Source of the DNA: Sphingomonas melonis
Lineage (GTDB): Bacteria; Pseudomonadota; Alphaproteobacteria; Sphingomonadales; Sphingomonadaceae
Direction: 5' to 3'
Assembly (NCBI RefSeq): GCF_013409985.1
Contig: NZ_JACCBY010000003.1
Location: 496,001 to 560,000 of the forward strand
DNA: 64,000 nt
The notes beneath the pieces are model-generated. The model had not been told where the DNA came from, did not search any database, and saw only the letters and a program-made list of their open reading frames with translations. The position numbers and the translations under genes are program-made. Below are positions 54,737 to 63,515 of this stretch, piece after piece; positions within the stretch are counted from its first letter, which is position 1; each line of letters opens with the position of its first letter.

Positions 54737-57574
54737 ATGCCGCAGCGGCTCGCTTTCGCCACCCTTCTATTGATGTCCTCCACCCTCGTGGCGCCGGCGG
54801 TTCTCGCGCAGACCGCTGGCGGCACCGCGTCGCCGGCACCCGCCCCGGCGCAGACCTCGACCACCGCCACGTCGAACCCCGGCGGCACCACCGATCCGCA
54901 GAGCGCGGCGCCGACCTCGACCGACCAGCAGGACGCGCCGGTCGAAGTCTCGGCGCCCGGCATGAACGGCGATGTCGAGGATATCGTCGTCGTCGGCCGC
55001 AACATTCCCAACGTCGTCCGCTCGACGCCGCAGATCGTCGCGGTGCTGTCGAGCGCCGACATCGCGCGGACCGGCGAGGGCGATATCGCCGGGGCGCTGA
55101 CCCGCGTCACCGGCCTGTCGGTGGTCGGCGGCGGCTTCGTCTACGTCCGCGGCCTCGGCGACCGCTATTCCTCGTCGCTGCTCAACGGGTCGCCGCTGCC
55201 CAGTCCCGAACCGCTGCGCCGCTCGGTGCCGCTCGACATCTTCCCGACGACAATCGTCGGCTCGGCGCTGGTCCAGAAGACCTATTCGGTGAACTACCCC
55301 GGCGAGTTCGGCGGCGGTGTCATCAACCTGACGACCAAGGCGATCCCCGACAAGAATTTCGTCTCGTTCGGCGCCACCATCGCGGCTGACGACGCGACGA
55401 CGAGCGAGCTCGGCTATACCTATGCAGGCGGCGATGCCGACTGGATCGGCTATGACGACGGCACGCGCAAGGTGCCCTCGTTCATCAAGAACGCGCCCAC
55501 GGGCAGCGGCCTGATCCCGACCGCGCAGGTCGCGCAGCTGTCCAACGCATCGACCACGCTGCTCCAGCGCAACAACCAGCTGCCGGCGAACTGGTCGGGC
55601 GAGATCAGTGGTGGCTCGGTCTATGATATCGGATCGTCGCGTCTCGGCGTCATCGCCTCGCTGAGCGCGAGCAACACCTTCCGCACCCGATCTGCCACCC
55701 AGCAGGACAGCGTTTCGCCGGACGGCACGCTCCGCAACGACTTCACCACCGTGCTGACCGACAATCGCATCGTCGCCAACGCGCTGATCGGCGTCGGGCT
55801 CGAATTCGGCGAGAACACGATCCGCTGGACCAACGTCTATATCCACGACACGTTGAAGCAGGGGCGCGGCTCGGCGGCGACGCTGTACAACAATGCCAGC
55901 GGTCTGCGTTTCCAGCAGAACACCAACTGGTTCGAACGGCAGCTCATCGAGACGCAGCTGGTTGGTGAGTTCAAGCTGAGCGATGCGTTCAAGGTCGACG
56001 CGCGCGGCGCCTACGCCAATTCCAAGCGCAATGCGCCCTACGAGCGGCAGTTCGACTATCTCTGCTCGCCGACCACGACGACGGGCCTCCCGATCACCAG
56101 CGACGGCCTGCAACAGGCGGGCGGGTATCAGTGCAACGGCGCCTATCAGGTGACGCAGCGTTTCACCCCGTTCGCCTCGATCATCTTCAGCGAACTGAAC
56201 GAGGATCTGTGGACCGGTCAGGCCGACGCCTCGTACAAGATCGACGCCGATCGACCGATCACGCTGTCGGCGGGCTATTTCTATCAGGGCACCGACCGCG
56301 TTTCGTCACGCCTGCCGTTCAACTATCAGACCTCGCGCGGCGGCGGCACCGCACCGGGCTATCCCTACAATCTGTTGCGGCCCGACTATCTGCTGAGCCC
56401 CGACGTGCTCAACAACGCCTGCCCGACCACCACGCCGTCGTGCACCATCGAGTTGCAGTTCAACACGGCGGCGGGCGCCTATCGCTATGACGCCAGCCTC
56501 GATGTCCATGCCGGCTATGTGCAGGCCGAAGGCGAGGCGTTCGACGGACTGCGCGCGGTGATCGGTGTGCGCTACGAACGCGGGGACGAGCGGGTCACGC
56601 CGTTTGGCGTCACGACGGGCCTCACCCGATTGAAGAACGACTATTTCCTGCCGGCCTCCACCCTGACGTGGAATTTCGCCGCCGACATGCAGCTGCGTGC
56701 CAGCGCCTCGAAGACGATCTCGCGCCCGCAGTTCCGCGAACTGGCGCCGCAGCAGTTCCGCGATCCGGACTCGGACCGCCTGTTCTTCGGCAACCCGCTG
56801 CTGCGCGACTCGAAGCTGTACAATCTCGAAGCGCGTTACGAATGGTTCTTCAAGCGCGATCAGCGCTTCACGCTGGCGGGCTTCTACAAGCGGATCGACA
56901 ACCCAATCGAACAGGTCGGCTTCTATACCGGTGCCGACGACCGGTTGCAGACCGGCTTCACCTATCTGCCGAAGGCGACGCTGTACGGCGGCGAGGTCGA
57001 GTTGCAGAAATATTTCCCGCTCGCCGATGTCTTCGGTGGCGACTTTTTCGCCACCCGGCGCGCGCTGCTCGTCGCCAATTATACCTATACCAAGTCCAAG
57101 ATCACGGCGGATGGCAATTGCGCACCGTCGGTCGCCTCTTCGACGCAGCCGACCGGTGGCTGTGGGGAAGGGTTTGCCCCGGCATCCTCGCTGTTCCGCG
57201 ACGGGGCGCCGCTGACCGGCCAGTCGGACCATCTCGTCAATCTGCAGCTCGGGATCGAGGATAGCGCGGCGCTGTCGCAGATCACCTTGCTGTTCAACTA
57301 CGCCAGCAAGCGCGTCACCAATCGTGGTCCGTCGAACCTGTCCGGCGTCGGGTTCCAGCCCGACATCGTCGAGCATCCCGGCATCCGCCTCGACCTCGTC
57401 GCGCGGCAGGGCGTCGAGCTGATGGGCGGCAAGTTCGAGATCAAGGCCGAGGCGCGCAACCTGACCCGCACGCGCTATCGCGAGAGCCAGACCTTCGCCA
57501 ACGGCACCGAGGTCTATATCAACCGGTACAATCTCGGCCGCGTGTTCAGCCTCGGCGTCAGCGCGACGTTCTGA
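54737..57574 (+). CDS. TonB-dependent outer-membrane receptor
   Basis: Predicted 945 aa. Signal peptide, a Pro/Thr-rich stretch, a TonB-box-like EDIVVVGR, a plug domain (PQIVAVLSSADIARTGEGDIAGALTRVTGLSVVGGGFVYVRGLGDRYSSSLLNGSPLP) and a 22-stranded barrel ending in the aromatic F (GRVFSLGVSATF). It takes up a ligand across the outer membrane with energy from TonB. The upstream lipoprotein may be its surface partner. The substrate is not evident. Confidence 0.94.
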   Translation: MPQRLAFATLLLMSSTLVAPAVLAQTAGGTASPAPAPAQTSTTATSNPGGTTDPQSAAPTSTDQQDAPVEVSAPGMNGDVEDIVVVGRNIPNVVRSTPQIVAVLSSADIARTGEGDIAGALTRVTGLSVVGGGFVYVRGLGDRYSSSLLNGSPLPSPEPLRRSVPLDIFPTTIVGSALVQKTYSVNYPGEFGGGVINLTTKAIPDKNFVSFGATIAADDATTSELGYTYAGGDADWIGYDDGTRKVPSFIKNAPTGSGLIPTAQVAQLSNASTTLLQRNNQLPANWSGEISGGSVYDIGSSRLGVIASLSASNTFRTRSATQQDSVSPDGTLRNDFTTVLTDNRIVANALIGVGLEFGENTIRWTNVYIHDTLKQGRGSAATLYNNASGLRFQQNTNWFERQLIETQLVGEFKLSDAFKVDARGAYANSKRNAPYERQFDYLCSPTTTTGLPITSDGLQQAGGYQCNGAYQVTQRFTPFASIIFSELNEDLWTGQADASYKIDADRPITLSAGYFYQGTDRVSSRLPFNYQTSRGGGTAPGYPYNLLRPDYLLSPDVLNNACPTTTPSCTIELQFNTAAGAYRYDASLDVHAGYVQAEGEAFDGLRAVIGVRYERGDERVTPFGVTTGLTRLKNDYFLPASTLTWNFAADMQLRASASKTISRPQFRELAPQQFRDPDSDRLFFGNPLLRDSKLYNLEARYEWFFKRDQRFTLAGFYKRIDNPIEQVGFYTGADDRLQTGFTYLPKATLYGGEVELQKYFPLADVFGGDFFATRRALLVANYTYTKSKITADGNCAPSVASSTQPTGGCGEGFAPASSLFRDGAPLTGQSDHLVNLQLGIEDSAALSQITLLFNYASKRVTNRGPSNLSGVGFQPDIVEHPGIRLDLVARQGVELMGGKFEIKAEARNLTRTRYRESQTFANGTEVYINRYNLGRVFSLGVSATF

Positions 57575-57627
57575 GCCTAACGCATCTGGCTGAGATGGGG
57601 AGGTTCGACCAGGCTCCTCGCCAGCAT

Positions 57628-57733
57628 CGTCACCCCGGACTGGTTCCGGGTCTACCCGGGCGCAAGAGAATGGCGTTGCATCAAGCCCTTCTCCTCGCCG
57701 CGGAGTGGACCCCGGACTCGGTCCGGGGTGACG
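57628..57733. repeat. palindromic repeat, family D copy 3
   Basis: CGTCACCCCGGACTGGTTCC is mirrored by CCCCGGACTCGGTCCGGGG-TGACG. It lies between convergent genes. Confidence 0.85.
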
Positions 57734-57779
57734 GGGTGGACCTGGGATCCGATGGGCTCACCCGAACGGCCATGTGCAA

Positions 57780-57815
57780 GAGCCCGCCCCCTCAGGAAGG
57801 AGGACTTGCGGGCTC
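57780..57815 (-). terminator. possible terminator hairpin overlapping the stop codon
   Basis: On the minus strand GAGCCCGC pairs with GCGGGCTC across a 20-nt loop; the T-run is only two bases. It overlaps the stop codon of the 57814 gene. Weak candidate. Confidence 0.3.
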
Positions 57816-58470
57816 ACCCCCATACGCGTTCGCGATACCATTTGGTGATCACGTATTTCACCCCGTCGCGCACCTTCATCCCCTGATGCAGCGTCGCGGG
57901 ATTGAGCGACCCGTCGGCTCGCCGGTTGTTCCAGGCGACCAGCTTACCGGTTTCCGGCTGGATGATCTTGTCGGCGGCCTTGAACCGCGTCGCGCCGCCC
58001 GCCGCGGGTGCGTTGAGATAGACCATTACCGTCCACGTCCGGTTGCCCGCCACCGAACAATAACGCTCGAAGTCCGCGCCCTGCGGCTCGAAATAGTCGG
58101 TATGGCCCTTGAACTCCTGGCCCACCGCATAGCGCTGTCCCTGCAACGGCTCGCCATATGCGGGGTCGAGGCCGGTGAATGCCGCCAGCCGCGCCTCGAC
58201 CGCCTGCACCACCGGATCGCTCGCCGACAGGTCGCCCGTTTCGCTGGTGCGGAAGGCGGCGTCGCCATTGGGGTCGGCGATCGTCGATGGGCGGCGCACC
58301 GCGTCGATCCGCTCGATCAGCGCGTCGCACAGCACGGGGCCGATGAAGTCGCGCGCGATGAACAGGTCGAGCTTGGGGCTCGGCACCTTCTGCACGCCGG
58401 GCTGCGCGAGCAGGCGGGCGACGATCGGCTCGGGCGTCAGGCCGTTGCCGAGGAAGGGGAGGGTCGTCAT
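57814..58470 (-). CDS. prolyl-4-hydroxylase-like 2OG-Fe(II) oxygenase
   Basis: Predicted 218 aa. Iron ligands H123-x-D125 (KGHTDYFEPQ) and H195 (TLHQGMKV), with 2-oxoglutarate-binding K205 (KYVITKWYRER). RYAVGQEFKGHTDYF and MVYLNAPAAGGATRF are the prolyl-4-hydroxylase alpha-subunit pattern. Substrate protein unknown. ATG at 58470; convergent with the TonB receptor and divergent from ribF. Confidence 0.9.
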   Translation of the reverse strand: MTTLPFLGNGLTPEPIVARLLAQPGVQKVPSPKLDLFIARDFIGPVLCDALIERIDAVRRPSTIADPNGDAAFRTSETGDLSASDPVVQAVEARLAAFTGLDPAYGEPLQGQRYAVGQEFKGHTDYFEPQGADFERYCSVAGNRTWTVMVYLNAPAAGGATRFKAADKIIQPETGKLVAWNNRRADGSLNPATLHQGMKVRDGVKYVITKWYRERVWG

Positions 58471-58558
58471 GCCTCCACCCTACTCCCGGTGGCGGGAGCG
58501 CGGAAAGGGGGTGCGTCGCCTGTTGCTCCCCGGCGGCGCGCGCCGTAAGGCCCCGGCG

Positions 58559-59485
58559 ATGGAGCGGCTGGACGGTGGCTCGGCGGTGCCGTCGCATCTG
58601 GCGGGCGGGATCGTCGCGCTCGGCAATTTCGATGGCTTTCACCTCGGGCACCAGGCGGTGGTCGGCCGGGCGGTGGCGCGCGCGCATGCCGCCGGCCGGC
58701 CGGCGCTGGTCGCGACCTTCGATCCGCATCCGGTGCGCCACTTCCGCCCCGACACGCCGCCGTTCCGGCTGACCACGCTCGACCAGCGCCAGCGGCTGTT
58801 CGCCGAAGCGGGGGTGGATGCGATGGTCGTCTTCCAGTTCGACGCGGCGCTCGCCGCGCTGTCCGCCGAGCGGTTCATCGCCGAGCGGCTGCACGCCAAC
58901 CTCGCCGCGGCGGGGGTGGTGACCGGCGAGGATTTCACCTTCGGCCATCGCAAGAGCGGCGACGTGCATCTGCTCGCCGAGCGGGGCCGGGCGCATGGCT
59001 TCGTCGCCGAGACGGTCGGCGCGGTGACGCTGGACGGCGAGCCGGTGTCGTCGACGCGCATCCGCACGCTGCTGCGCGCGGGCGATCCGCGCGGCGCGGC
59101 GCGACTGCTCACCCGGCCGTTCGCGATCGAGGGGATCGTCCAGCACGGCGACAAGCTCGGCCGGACGATCGGCTATCCCACCGCCAACGTCGACATGGGC
59201 AAATATCTGCGTCCTGCCTACGGCATCTATGCCGTTACCGCGCGGCTGGGCGACGGGCGGGTGCTGAAGGGCGCGGCGAACCTCGGCATCCGGCCGACCT
59301 TCGATCCGCCCAAGGAACTGCTCGAACCCTATTTCTTCGATTTCTCGGGCGATCTGTACGGCCAGCCGATCGAGGTGGCGCTGATCGACTATCTGCGGCC
59401 GGAGGCGAAGTTCGACAGCCTCGACGCGCTCACGGCGCAGATGGAGCGCGATTGCGCGCGGGCGCGGGCGTTGCTCGATGCTTAA
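58559..59485 (+). CDS. ribF: bifunctional riboflavin kinase / FMN adenylyltransferase
   Basis: Predicted 308 aa. N-terminal nucleotidyltransferase with ALGNFDGFHLGHQAVV (HxGH), TFDPHPVRHF and GVVTGEDFTFGHRKSGDV; STRIR ends it. The C-terminal kinase has GRTIGYPTANVDM and NLGIRPTF...EPYFFDF. It makes FMN and FAD. ATG 58559 gives the usual length. It is 57 nt before ileS. Confidence 0.96.
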   Translation: MERLDGGSAVPSHLAGGIVALGNFDGFHLGHQAVVGRAVARAHAAGRPALVATFDPHPVRHFRPDTPPFRLTTLDQRQRLFAEAGVDAMVVFQFDAALAALSAERFIAERLHANLAAAGVVTGEDFTFGHRKSGDVHLLAERGRAHGFVAETVGAVTLDGEPVSSTRIRTLLRAGDPRGAARLLTRPFAIEGIVQHGDKLGRTIGYPTANVDMGKYLRPAYGIYAVTARLGDGRVLKGAANLGIRPTFDPPKELLEPYFFDFSGDLYGQPIEVALIDYLRPEAKFDSLDALTAQMERDCARARALLDA

Positions 59486-59542
59486 CCTGTCTCGTTTATG
59501 CGCTTTGTCCTGACCGACACTCACGATAAGACCCCAGCGATT

Positions 59543-62329
59543 ATGACCGACGCCTCAGACACCGCCAAGGATTGGCGCGACACCGTCTTCCTGCCGAAGA
59601 CCGACTTTCCGATGAAGGCGGGGCTCGCCGCGAAGGAGCCGGCGATCCTCGAACGCTGGGCGCGGATCGGGGTCTATCAGCGGCTGCGCGAACAGCGCGC
59701 CGGGCGCGAGCTGTTCATCCTCCACGACGGCCCGCCCTATGCCAACGGCGACATCCATATGGGCCATGCGATGAACAAGGTGCTGAAGGACATCATCGTC
59801 CGCAGCCAGTCGCTGATGGGCAAGGATGCGCCCTATGTGCCCGGCTGGGATTGCCACGGCCTGCCCATCGAGTGGAAGGTCGAGGAGGCGTATCGCGCTA
59901 AGAAGCATAACAAGGACGAGGTGCCGGTGGCGCAGTTCCGCGCCGAATGCCGCGCCTATGCCGATCAATGGGTCGGCGTGCAGCGCGACCAGTTCCAGCG
60001 ACTGGGCGTGATGGGCGACTGGGCCGATCCCTATCTGACGATGAACTATGATGCCGAGGCGACGATCGTCGGCGAATTGCTCAAGTTCGCCGAAAGCGGC
60101 CAGCTCTACCGCGGCGCCAAGCCGGTGATGTGGTCGCCGGTCGAGAAGACCGCGCTCGCCGAGGCCGAGGTCGAATATGAGGACGTCGTCTCGACGCAGA
60201 TCGACGTCGGGTTTGAGATCGCGACCGCACCCGAGAGCGAGCTGCTGGTCGGCGCCACCGCGGTGATCTGGACGACGACGCCGTGGACGATCCCGGTCAA
60301 CCAGGCGCTCGCCTACAATCCGGCGCTCGACTATGTGCTGTTCGAGAGCGGCGGGCGGCGCTTCCTCGTCGAGGAGAACCTGCTGTCGGCGTTCGGCAAG
60401 CGCACCGGTATCACGCTCGAGACCGTCGTCGCGCTGGTCAAGGGCAGTGCGCTGGAAGGGGCGACCGCGCGTCACCCGATGCATGCGCTCGGCGGCTTCT
60501 TCGCGCGGCCGCGGCCATTCCTGTCGGGCGATTTCGTCACCAGCGATGCCGGCACCGGCCTCGTCCATATGGCACCCGATCATGGCGAGGACGACTTCCT
60601 GCTGTGCAAGGCCAATGGCCTCGAACCCGTCTTTGCCGTGGACGGCGCGGGCTTCTACCGGCCCGATTGGGCGTGGCTCGGCGGGCAGGGCAGCGTCATC
60701 AACAAGAAGTTCGTCGGCGCGGACGGCCCGATCTGTTCGGACCTGCGCGCGGTCGGCGCCTTGCTCGCCGCCTCGGACGATTTCGCGCACAGCTATCCGC
60801 ATTCGTGGCGGTCGAAGGCGAAGGTGATCTTCCGCGCGACGCCGCAATGGTTCATCCCGATGGACCGGCCGATCCTCAACAGCGGCGAGGGGGCGTCGAA
60901 CGGCGCGACGCTGCGCGAGACCGCGCTCGACGCGATCGAGCACACCCGCTGGGTGCCGGCGCGCTCGCAGAACCGCATCCGCTCGATGGTCGAGGGGCGG
61001 CCCGACTGGGTCATCAGCCGCCAGCGCGCCTGGGGCGTGCCGATCGCGCTCTACGTCAACCGCGCGACCGGCGACTATCTCAACGATCCCGCGGTCAATG
61101 CGCGGATCGTCGCCGCCTTCCGCGACGGCGGTGCGGATGCGTGGTTCACCGCCGATCACCAGCTTCTGCTCGGGCCGGATTACGATCTCGCCGATTACGA
61201 ACCGCAGAACGACATCCTCGACGTCTGGTTCGACAGCGGCTCGACGCACGTCTTCACCGTCGAGGCACGCTACGGCGAGGACGTCCGCGCCAACCTGTAC
61301 CTCGAGGGCAGCGATCAGCATCGCGGCTGGTTCCAGTCGTCGCTGCTCGAAAGCTGCGGCACGCGCGGCCGCGCGCCCTATGACGCGGTGCTGACCCACG
61401 GCTTCGCGCTCGACGGGCAGGGGCGCAAGATGTCGAAGAGCCTCGGCAACGTCGTCGATCCGCTGAAGGTGATCGGCGAGAGCGGCGCCGACATCCTGCG
61501 CATGTGGGTCGCCTCGACCGACTATTTCGATGACGTGCGGATCGGCAAGGAGGTGCTCGGCACCGCCTCGGACGGCTATCGCAAGCTGCGCAACACCTTC
61601 CGCTATCTGCTCGGCGCGCTCGACGGCTTCGACGAGAGCGAGCGGGTCGAGGTGGAGGCGATGCCCGAGCTGGAGCGCTACGTGCTCACCTTGCTCGGCC
61701 AGCTCGACATGGACCTGCGCGAGGCGGCGGACGGCTATGAGCTCAACCGCTACCTGCGCCGCCTGACCGATTTCGCCAACGAGGATCTGTCGGCCTTCTT
61801 CTTCGATATCCGCAAGGACTCGCTCTATTGCGATGCGCCAAGCGATCCGAAGCGCCGCGCCTATCGCACTGTGCTCGACACGCTGTTCCATGCTTTGGTC
61901 CGCTATGCCGCGCCGATCCTCTGCTTCACCGCGGAAGAAGTGTGGCAGGCGCGCTTCCCGAGCGAGGACGGCTCGGTCCACTTCCTCGAATGGCCCGAGC
62001 TGCCGGCGCTGCCCGGCGACGAGCCGCTCGGCACCGACTGGGCGGACGTGCGCCGGCTGCGCACCAGCGTGACCGAGGCGATCGAGCCGTTGCGCCGCGA
62101 GAAGACAGTGCGCTCCAGCCTAGAGGCGGAGGTGACCGTGCCCGACCTGCCGCTGTCGGCGGAGGCGCTGGCGGAGACGTTCATCGTCGCCAGGGTCGCG
62201 CCCGGCGAAGAGGTCACCGTGACGCGCACCGATTACCGCAAATGCGGCCGCTGCTGGCGTCACCTGCCCGAAGTGACGGTGGACGGCGCGCTGTGCGCGC
62301 GCTGCGAGGGCGTCGTCGCCCATGCATAA
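59543..62329 (+). CDS. ileS: isoleucyl-tRNA synthetase
   Basis: Predicted 928 aa. HIGH-type motif HMGHAMNK, editing CP1 domain, WFDSGSTHVF, KMSKSLGN, and a C-terminal zinc-binding tail (CGRCWRHLPEV...CARC). Start ATG 59543 (MTDASDTAKDWRDTVFLPKTDFPM) matches the conserved family opening; an ATG at 59498 would add 15 residues. Overlaps lspA by 8 nt. Confidence 0.97.
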   Translation: MTDASDTAKDWRDTVFLPKTDFPMKAGLAAKEPAILERWARIGVYQRLREQRAGRELFILHDGPPYANGDIHMGHAMNKVLKDIIVRSQSLMGKDAPYVPGWDCHGLPIEWKVEEAYRAKKHNKDEVPVAQFRAECRAYADQWVGVQRDQFQRLGVMGDWADPYLTMNYDAEATIVGELLKFAESGQLYRGAKPVMWSPVEKTALAEAEVEYEDVVSTQIDVGFEIATAPESELLVGATAVIWTTTPWTIPVNQALAYNPALDYVLFESGGRRFLVEENLLSAFGKRTGITLETVVALVKGSALEGATARHPMHALGGFFARPRPFLSGDFVTSDAGTGLVHMAPDHGEDDFLLCKANGLEPVFAVDGAGFYRPDWAWLGGQGSVINKKFVGADGPICSDLRAVGALLAASDDFAHSYPHSWRSKAKVIFRATPQWFIPMDRPILNSGEGASNGATLRETALDAIEHTRWVPARSQNRIRSMVEGRPDWVISRQRAWGVPIALYVNRATGDYLNDPAVNARIVAAFRDGGADAWFTADHQLLLGPDYDLADYEPQNDILDVWFDSGSTHVFTVEARYGEDVRANLYLEGSDQHRGWFQSSLLESCGTRGRAPYDAVLTHGFALDGQGRKMSKSLGNVVDPLKVIGESGADILRMWVASTDYFDDVRIGKEVLGTASDGYRKLRNTFRYLLGALDGFDESERVEVEAMPELERYVLTLLGQLDMDLREAADGYELNRYLRRLTDFANEDLSAFFFDIRKDSLYCDAPSDPKRRAYRTVLDTLFHALVRYAAPILCFTAEEVWQARFPSEDGSVHFLEWPELPALPGDEPLGTDWADVRRLRTSVTEAIEPLRREKTVRSSLEAEVTVPDLPLSAEALAETFIVARVAPGEEVTVTRTDYRKCGRCWRHLPEVTVDGALCARCEGVVAHA

Positions 62330-62831
62330 GGCCCCGATCGCCGGATTGCTGACCGCGGCCCTGCTGTTCCTCGTCGACCAGGTGACGAAGGTGACGATCA
62401 CCGACGTGCTGCAGCTCAACGAGCTGACCGCCGAGCGGACGATCACCGCCTTCTTCAACCTGCGCTTCGTCGCCAATCACGGCATCTCGCTGGGATTGCT
62501 GCACGCGGACAGCAACACGATGCGCTGGGCGCTGGTCGCGATGACCGGCGCGATCGCGCTTGCGGTGGCAATATGGATGACGCGCGAGCCGCATCGCGCC
62601 GACCAGATGGCGCTCGGCGCGATCCTCGGCGGGGCGCTCGGCAATATCGTCGACCGGGTGCGGTTCGGCTATGTCGTGGATTTCGCCGACCTGCATTTCG
62701 GCGACTGGCGGCCGTTCCTCGTGTTCAACGTCGCCGATGCGGCGATCACTCTCGGCGTGCTGGTGCTGCTTGTCCGCGCGCTTCTGATGCGCGACAAGCG
62801 CGACATTCCCTCGGAGAATCCCCATGCGTAA
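62322..62831 (+). CDS. lspA: lipoprotein signal peptidase
   Basis: Predicted 169 aa with four membrane helices. The catalytic Asp motifs are NIVDRVRFGYVVDFADLHF and FNVADAAITLG. It cleaves prolipoproteins at the lipobox Cys. It overlaps ileS and the next gene by 8 nt each, so the three are tightly coupled; the ileS-lspA order is common. Confidence 0.96.
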   Translation: MHKAPIAGLLTAALLFLVDQVTKVTITDVLQLNELTAERTITAFFNLRFVANHGISLGLLHADSNTMRWALVAMTGAIALAVAIWMTREPHRADQMALGAILGGALGNIVDRVRFGYVVDFADLHFGDWRPFLVFNVADAAITLGVLVLLVRALLMRDKRDIPSENPHA

Positions 62832-63234
62832 GTCAGTTCCGATCCTCGCCGGCCTCGCCTGCGTCGTCCTCCTCTCGGGCTGCGGCAAGCGCGGTTATGA
62901 CCGCGCCCGGCCCGACGAATTCGCGGTCGCGCGCCAGGCGCCGCTGGTGATCCCGCCCGATTATTCGCTGGTGCCGCCGCAGCCGGGCGCGGCGCGCCCG
63001 CAGGACAATGCCAACACCGCGCAGACGCTCCAGGCGCTGTTCGGCGGCAACCCGCAGCGCAGCGCCGCGGAGAATGGCGTCGTCAGCCAGGCCGGCGGCG
63101 ACGTTGCCGATACGGGCATCCGCTCGTCGGTCGGCGACCCAGCGACCAACGTCGTCGACAAGGGCGCGACGACCCGCGACATTGTCGCGGCACCGGAAGG
63201 CGACGGTCAGGACGCCAAGGCGTCGGCGCAGTAA
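62824..63234 (+). CDS. DUF3035 family lipoprotein
   Basis: Predicted 136 aa. Lipobox CVVLLSGC, then RARPDEFAVARQAPLVIPPDYSLVPPQPGAARPQD, which is the DUF3035 signature. The rest is polar and low in structure. It follows lspA in many Alphaproteobacteria. Role unknown; it is an outer- or inner-membrane lipoprotein and thus a substrate of its neighbour LspA. Confidence 0.9.
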   Translation: MRKSVPILAGLACVVLLSGCGKRGYDRARPDEFAVARQAPLVIPPDYSLVPPQPGAARPQDNANTAQTLQALFGGNPQRSAAENGVVSQAGGDVADTGIRSSVGDPATNVVDKGATTRDIVAAPEGDGQDAKASAQ

Positions 63235-63347
63235 CCAAGTCCTCCCTCGCGTAGCGGGGGCACAGGGTTGGATCGCCCCGGCAATCCAAGATCACGCCGG
63301 GGGCATGATCGACCCTGTGCTGGTTCGATCGGCTCGTACAACAGATC

Positions 63348-63454
63348 CGTCACCCCGGACTCGTTCCGGGGTCCACCCCGCCGCAAGCGGATGGTGTCGG
63401 CTCAAACCCTTCTCCTCGCCGCAGAGTGGACCCCGGAACCAGTCCGGGGTGACG
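63348..63454. repeat. palindromic repeat, family D copy 4
   Basis: CGTCACCCCGGACTCGTTCC is mirrored by ACCCCGGAACCAGTCCGGGG-TGACG. Upstream, GCACAGGGT (about 63259) and ACCCTGTGC (about 63312) form a further inverted repeat. It lies between convergent genes. Confidence 0.88.
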
Positions 63455-63515
63455 GAGCGGACTTGGAACCCGGCGCGCCTGATATGCGATAGCCTGCCTG
63501 GTAGGGAGAACGGGG

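Noticed and set aside
59498..59542. Upstream ATG as the ileS start
   Set aside because: It adds 15 residues not expected in the family; ATG 59543 gives the conserved opening. The call is not certain because neither has a strong ribosome-binding site.
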